DNA of 14,825 nucleotides from contig JAOXYB010030366.1 of assembly GCA_028565635.1 (NCBI GenBank), positions 1 to 14,825 on the forward strand, written 5' to 3'. The notes under the pieces were generated by a model. It ran no database searches and was not told the origin of the DNA. It was given only the letters and a program-made list of their open reading frames with translations. Positions 11,153 to 14,825 of this stretch are shown here, one piece after another (position 1 is the stretch's first letter; each line of letters opens with the position of its first letter). The translations under genes were made by a program, and so were the position numbers. This DNA is from Phoronis ovalis. Taxonomy: Eukaryota; Phoronida; Phoronidae.

Positions 11153-12300
11153 TAATTATGATTAAAATAAAAATTTAATTCATATCTTAATTTTTTTAAT
11201 TTGTGATTATTTTTTGTTTTTATGGTATTAAAATGTGAAATTTAAAAAAAATGTAATTATTTTGCTTGTAATACATGATTATATAAACACTGAAAATATG
11301 ATATTTTGTGTTGTATAAAGATTTTGCGATGCTGTTCATTTCAAAAAACAGGCTGAAGGGCTGGGTATATTTTTTCAAGTGTTAGTACGGGCACTCAGCA
11401 CGAAAAGTACATTATGTATAAATTAACTCCAAAATTTAGGAAAAAAACGAAAATAATAAAGCGGTGTGTTTACACCACCTGCTCCCAAAAATGAAATAGG
11501 ATATGTGTTCATCATCTTGAATACAAAATAATTAAAAGGTCCCACAAAAGGTAAATTCTGACCTCATATTATCCATGAAAGGGCTATTTTTTATCATTTA
11601 CTAATAGACCTGGGTAGAACTATTCACATAATACTTAAAAGATGCAATTTCCTGCAAACCACAGCACCACCTAGTGTCAGCAGCCTAATAATTCAGTATA
11701 ACCCTCCCCCCCCTTTTGACCCTCAAGTATTGCAATTGTTCTGTTTTTTATGGCTGCATTTGAGTCATAAAATGAATGCCAGAATATTTCAAGATTATTG
11801 TCAGTTACTTGCCTCATGAAATAATTACACTGTGTAACTAACACTTGATCGACCAGGACTTGTATTCTGTTTTAAAGCACAATATTACCATGTTAAAATA
11901 TATATATATATATTTACAAGTTTTTCACTGAAAGTACATTTTAAAATGGAAACATTGAAAGAACGTTACCTTAAAAACAAAACATATTTGGACAATTTAC
12001 AAACAGGACAGAATTAACATGTAAAATTGTATAATGTAATATGAGATTGGTAATATAGCCTCAATCTTCAATACATAGATAAAGCCAAATGCACCAACTG
12101 GATGCAATTTGGTTTGAATTCTAAGCTGGTAAAATGTATGAAAGTTCAAGGAACTCCCTGGGAAACTAGCAGTATATGGTGTGATTTCAACCTGATTTCA
12201 TGGAAGCTGCCAGATACAAACTGGCATAAATTATTGCAGATTGAGGCACTAACCTATATTTTTAATTCTATTTTATAAACTAACAAAGTTTTGAAATAGT
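11153..12300 (-). other. probable 3' UTR / downstream region of NME7
   Basis: This stretch of about 1.15 kb lies between the NME7 stop codon and the first AATAAA hexamers. It has no open frame of interest on either strand. Visible small features are an (AT)8 run at 11898-11913, a C8 run at 11706-11713, A/T homopolymer runs near 11.2 kb, and a hairpin TGCCAG-ATACAAA-CTGGCA at 12208-12226. CpG is scarce: I count about 8 in 11101-12300. Calling it 3' UTR is an inference from position and composition. It could also be plain intergenic DNA if the ATTAAA at 12266-12261 is used. Confidence 0.4.
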
Positions 12301-12441
12301 TTAACGATCTAAAATTTTAAAGAAATATTCCACTTCAAGGATCCCATCCTCGGGTAGATCAGTGCAGTGAATAGCATTTCTTATTTTATCTTTTCCGTAT
12401 AAGGCTCTCAGTGTTCTGGGTCGAAGATGTCTGGCAATTTC
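12301..12441 (-). CDS. NME7: NME7 terminal coding exon with stop codon
   Basis: This last coding exon has 46 codons and a TAA stop at 12303-12301. It follows a CCTTTGTAG acceptor in phase 0 and completes the second NDK domain. It reads EIARHLRPRTLRALYGKDKI, then RNAIHCTDLPEDGILEVEYF and a short tail ending KILDR. The histidine of RNAIH (codon 12369-12367) aligns with the phosphohistidine of NDK enzymes, and the Asn three residues before it is also present. The protein ends at the same point as human NME7, so the C-terminus is intact. One residue stands out: the usual Pro-Gly-Thr before the (I/L)R of this motif is Pro-Arg-Thr here. The next upstream exon ends CGPADP, so the join gives CGPADPEIARHLRP, the expected family sequence. 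Confidence 0.95.
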   Translation of the reverse strand, partial: EIARHLRPRTLRALYGKDKIRNAIHCTDLPEDGILEVEYFFKILDR

Positions 12442-12764
12442 CTACAAAGGTGACAGACAAAAATATAATGTAAAATAATTAAACAACACAAGATAATAAT
12501 AATTATTAGTATGAACCCATATATGTATGCCCAAAGTTCTAATTTGCAAGTGTACAATTTCGAAAATTTCTAAGAACATACAAAAAAGGTGTTTGCTAAA
12601 TTAAGTTGAGTGTAGGTGAACTCTCATAATTTTACCCTAAACGTTTGTCCTAAAACAAATTTAAACAACTCTTTCATTGATTGGCTTTCAATGATCCCTG
12701 ATTGATGGTCGTGATTTACGTTGGTCTCATTTATATTGTGTCATACTATACCCTGTACACTCAC
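12442..12764 (-). other. NME7 last intron (323 bp)
   Basis: This is the intron between the last two NME7 coding exons, phase 0, with a GTGAGT donor and a TTTGTAG acceptor on the minus strand. It is AT-rich with few CpGs. I see no further coding segment or mobile element in it. An open frame on the plus strand running over this donor and the neighbouring exon is a shadow of the coding sequence. Confidence 0.85.
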
Positions 12765-13000
12765 CGGGTCAGCTGGCCCACACATCTCCCTGAATGCCTC
12801 GGGGGCATTCTGAGCCCTTATTTCCATGACCAGAGACGGTCCCGATATAAGTTCATCAACCATACTGGAATATTCAGCGACAACACCTTTGTAGACTTCA
12901 TAAAACTCTTCTGCGTTAGCACGTTCAAGTGTAAACATTTGTAAGGCAGAGATTTCAAAACCTGCATCTTGGATAGCTTGAATGATCTTACCGTGCATTC
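12765..13000 (-). CDS. NME7: NME7 exon, body of second NDK domain
   Basis: This is the largest NME7 exon here, with 78 whole codons encoding the core of the second NDK domain. It starts after a TATATTTCAG acceptor, with two bases completing a Gly codon, and ends at GACCCG|GTGAGT in phase 0. Readable segments are GKIIQAIQDAGFEISALQMF (helix and strand), NAEEFYEVYKGVV (the region where canonical NDKs have the Kpn loop and YxxH), SGPSLVMEI (the GPVVAM strand) and FREMCGPADP. As in vertebrate NME7, this second domain lacks the canonical YxxH histidine. The match is nearly continuous with human NME7 from memory, for example EEFYEVYKGVV and CGPADP. An ATG at 12998-12996 near the exon start is an internal Met, not a start, because splicing keeps the frame open through it. 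Confidence 0.96.
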
Positions 13001-13579
13001 CTGAAATATATCAACACGTTTTGTAAATTTCTGATATAAATAAGGTTGTTATATGTAGATGTATGCAAGTCGTACATTATTTCAATTTGACTCCTTTGCT
13101 ATGACACACATTGTATGTAGTTCTTTGGTTATGACATCACAATGACATAATGAGGGGGCCAAAGTTATAGTCATTAGTAATTAAGTTATAGCAATGAGTA
13201 ACTTTGAACTATACTTTGCCAGCTGTTTTGCAGTTTGTATTAAAAATACAAATGTCATGCAGTAAACAATGACACAGATATTCGCATGAAAACTGTATGA
13301 ATGAGAAATAAATTTTAAGAAGCATTTAAAATTTTATATCAGAAATAAATTTTCCGTTCAAAATCACGAAATTCTATGAATGTCAATACACAAGAATCTT
13401 CATATCCATAGCGGGGAGCTAAACCTACTATATCTATGTGAGAGAGCCCATATCACAAAGTCATTAAAACAGAAAACGCAGAAAGATACAGGACATTTTT
13501 GGAAAGTACTTAAAAAACATTTTCAGGATATTTTTGATTAACATTAACATATGACAAGGAACCACAGCAAATATATTCA

Positions 13580-13857
13580 CCGGGGCGGGGGGGGTATACT
13601 CAAGGTTTTTTGACTACAGGGATGTACCGCAGAACCCAATCCAAAAGTTTAGCTTGTGGTAGCAAACCCAATCTAAATTTTTTGAAATTTTAGGGTAGCA
13701 ATCCAACTATTATGAAATATAAGGGTAGCAATCCAAAATTTTGATACAAATAAAATTCGGATTTATTTATGGATACAAACCTAAAATTAATCCAAATCCA
13801 AAAATTTCAACTCGGCTGCACATCCCCACCAAAAAATAACTCGAGTACCCCCCGGGC
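13580..13857. mobile_element. MITE-like element with terminal inverted repeats
   Basis: This element of about 278 bp starts with CCGGGGCGGGGGGGGTATAC and ends with a matching reverse complement, GAGTACCCCCCGGG at 13843-13856. The arms continue inward: the left has TACTCAAGG, a T6 run and GGGATGTACCGC; the right, reverse-complemented, has TACTCGAG, a T6 run and GGGATGTGCAGC. The imperfect inverted repeat therefore spans roughly 45 bases on each side. The centre has degenerate direct repeats (listed separately) and no coding capacity. This fits a non-autonomous inverted-repeat transposon or similar palindromic repeat. From memory, poly-G/TACTC ends with an internal GTGCCGC-like motif recur in repeats of cnidarians, molluscs and other marine invertebrates; I could not check this. 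I see no clear target-site duplication: the flanks share only ATAT-like sequence. Confidence 0.7.
13657..13736 (+). repeat. three degenerate GGTAGCAA-type direct repeats
   Basis: Three copies of a short motif lie inside the palindromic element: TGGTAGCAAACCCAA at 13657-13671, GGGTAGCAATCCAA at 13693-13706 and GGGTAGCAATCCAA at 13723-13736. The last two are identical and 30 bases apart; the first is 36 bases upstream and slightly longer. A more diverged relative (GCAGAACCCAATCC) lies at about 13629-13642. They suggest the core of the element grew by local duplication. Confidence 0.8.
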
Positions 13858-13929
13858 ATATACACCCAATGTTTACAAACAATCGAAAATTGTTTTGTTT
13901 AAATTACATGCGAAACAGCAAAACCATAC

Positions 13930-14085
13930 CAGCTAAAACTGCATGAGGCTTGACGATACAGCATGTACACTCTGAGAATGTAGCAGTGTTAACTTTAGGA
14001 GGACCAGCTGTGGGGAAGAAAAACTCTAATTCACGAGCAGCAGACTCATTTGAGTCGGAACCATGGCAGGCATTCTGAGTTTTGT
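13930..14085 (-). CDS. NME7: NME7 exon, first active site and start of second NDK domain
   Basis: This exon joins the two NDK domains of NME7. It follows a TTTCAG acceptor and has 51 whole codons flanked by two phase-1 introns. Early in it, TQNACHGSDSNESAARELEF matches the NDK active-site signature N-x-x-H-G-S-D-S. The histidine codon at 14065-14063 is the residue that carries the phosphate in active NDKs. A short linker (FFPTAGPPKVNTATF) leads into TFSECTCCIVKPHAV, the first strand of the second NDK domain with its conserved Lys-Pro. The donor is GCTG|GTATGG, weaker than the other donors in this gene. The joined codon is GGA, so the protein continues as AVLAGMHGK. Reading frame and motifs match vertebrate NME7 closely apart from small changes in the linker. 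Confidence 0.95.
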
Positions 14086-14466
14086 CTGAAAGATGAAAAC
14101 AGAAAATTGCCTGAATGTAATTTAATTCAATGAAAAACATTATAAATGCACATCTTTTAAAAACAGTAGGTAGAAACAAACAATATTAAAGTCTCTAAAT
14201 GAAGAGAAAGTAAATGTATTTCATACATATGTGCTAGTTTCTTTAAATTATTATTACCTTTATTGTAAACTTGCATTAAAAATGTTAAACATAGACATTA
14301 CAATAAAGAAAGTACTAATACTTTTCATTGCCATTAGATTTATCAATCTAATCATGCAATGCGCACCTTTTCATAAAAAAAATATTTGAAAGACTTAAGG
14401 AAAGTGACTTTAGATTACTGTAGATTATTAGCAATCTGTTATGTGACACAACAGCCTTTAACTCAC
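14086..14466 (-). other. NME7 intron (381 bp)
   Basis: This phase-1 intron has a GTGAGT donor and a CATCTTTCAG acceptor on the minus strand. It is AT-rich and almost free of CpG. It contains a perfect 8-bp stem with a 4-base loop, ATTAGATT-TATC-AATCTAAT at 14333-14352. No other structure or coding segment is visible. Confidence 0.85.
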
Positions 14467-14621
14467 CTGTTCCAAATCTAGCTCTGATACTGGAAGGTGC
14501 CTCTTTTCTGGCGACAGCAGAGTCTGTGGGTCCCAGCAGACTTCTCCAGGCATTTACCGCATTGTCACCCACTATCTCCAAAGATATAACTGGGCCTCGA
14601 CACATAAACCTCAGCAAGTCA
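14467..14621 (-). CDS. NME7: NME7 exon, end of first NDK domain (fourth from last coding exon)
   Basis: This internal exon encodes part of the first nucleoside diphosphate kinase domain of NME7, a protein of ciliary axonemes and centrosomes with two NDK domains. It begins after a T-rich acceptor (TTTTTTCAG) with one base completing a split codon, then reads DLLRFMCRGPVISLEIV, followed by the family signature around WRSLLGPTDSAVAR and SSIRARFGT. It ends at an ACAG|GTGAGT donor. The exon has 51 whole codons; its 5' intron is phase 2 and its 3' intron phase 1. The joined codon with the next exon is GAC, giving FGTD as in vertebrate NME7. The GP-SLEI and LLGPT segments correspond to the GPV-AM and LG-T-P motifs of NDK enzymes. 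The DM10 domain and the start of this NDK domain must lie beyond the right edge. The identification rests on remembered similarity to human NME7 across all four exons. Confidence 0.93.
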
Positions 14622-14825
14622 CTGAAAAAAATTATAGTTTCGCATTAATGATCTTTTGCATAGATAACACAAAGGATTCGCAAAACTTGTACTAATACTT
14701 TGTGCTTCAGCAGCATAAATAAAATGTTATAATTTAAATGGAAGATTTAAAAAAAGGTGTATGCATTTTAAGGCTTTTGGCCTCTTGGTCTCATGCTGTT
14801 AAGATCAGTCATAGAGACATGGCTT
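14622..14825 (-). other. part of the next upstream NME7 intron
   Basis: This is non-coding sequence upstream of the first visible NME7 exon. It is expected to be intron because that exon begins in mid-codon after a strong acceptor. No exon is recognisable before the window edge. The last 55 bases or so (AGGCTTTTGGCCTCTTGGTC and onward) are less AT-biased and could be the edge of a dispersed repeat, but I cannot confirm that. Confidence 0.7.

Larger units (their letters stand above)
13001..13929 (-). other. NME7 intron (929 bp) carrying an inverted-repeat element
   Basis: This phase-1 intron runs from a GTATGG donor to a TATATTTCAG acceptor on the minus strand. Its donor-proximal part contains the GC-flanked palindromic element described separately at 13580-13857. 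The remainder (13001-13579) is unremarkable AT-rich sequence with no recognisable exon. Confidence 0.85.

Noticed and set aside
12702-12944. Plus-strand open frame of 80 codons
   Set aside because: It is antisense to the well-supported NME7 exon and its donor, and is a shadow frame.
1-14825. Search for tRNA, rRNA, CRISPR-like arrays, retroelement reverse transcriptase or viral genes
   Set aside because: Nothing matching these was seen on either strand by eye. Degraded copies could still be missed without a profile search.

Overview
This is AT-rich, intron-bearing eukaryotic DNA, most likely from a marine invertebrate, perhaps a bivalve or another lophotrochozoan. The evidence is short coding exons bounded by GT/AG splice sites, CpG usage that differs sharply between neighbouring stretches, and a GC-rich palindromic element inside an intron. 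The taxon is an inference from texture, not from a marker gene. I see no bacterial operon, CRISPR array, rRNA or tRNA gene.

Two genes can be supported, both on the minus strand. At the right end (12301-14621) are the last four coding exons of an NME7 orthologue. NME7 is a ciliary and centrosomal protein with two nucleoside diphosphate kinase (NDK) domains. The spliced product reads continuously for 228 residues to a natural stop codon. It covers the end of the first NDK domain and the whole second one, with a histidine at the catalytic position of each. The 5' part of the gene lies beyond the right edge. The largest intron carries an inverted-repeat element of about 280 bp. The first AATAAA hexamers after the stop codon lie at about 11.14 kb, where CpG frequency also changes abruptly, so the transcript probably ends near there.

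At 7082-7357 is a probable first coding exon of a secreted or membrane receptor. It has a signal peptide followed by the opening strand-helix-strand of a periplasmic-binding-like ligand domain (ANF-receptor / Venus-flytrap type), and ends at a consensus donor. Its remaining exons should lie to the left, within 1-7081 or outside the window, but I could not identify any.

The rest is non-coding as far as I can read it. It holds a T31 run, a few small repeats and hairpins, and two overlapping opposite-strand reading frames at 4.7-5.1 kb that are only slightly longer than chance would give. I found no convincing new biological system. The most useful observations are the CpG boundary, the intronic palindromic element, the orphan receptor exon, and an Arg in place of a conserved Gly in NME7.
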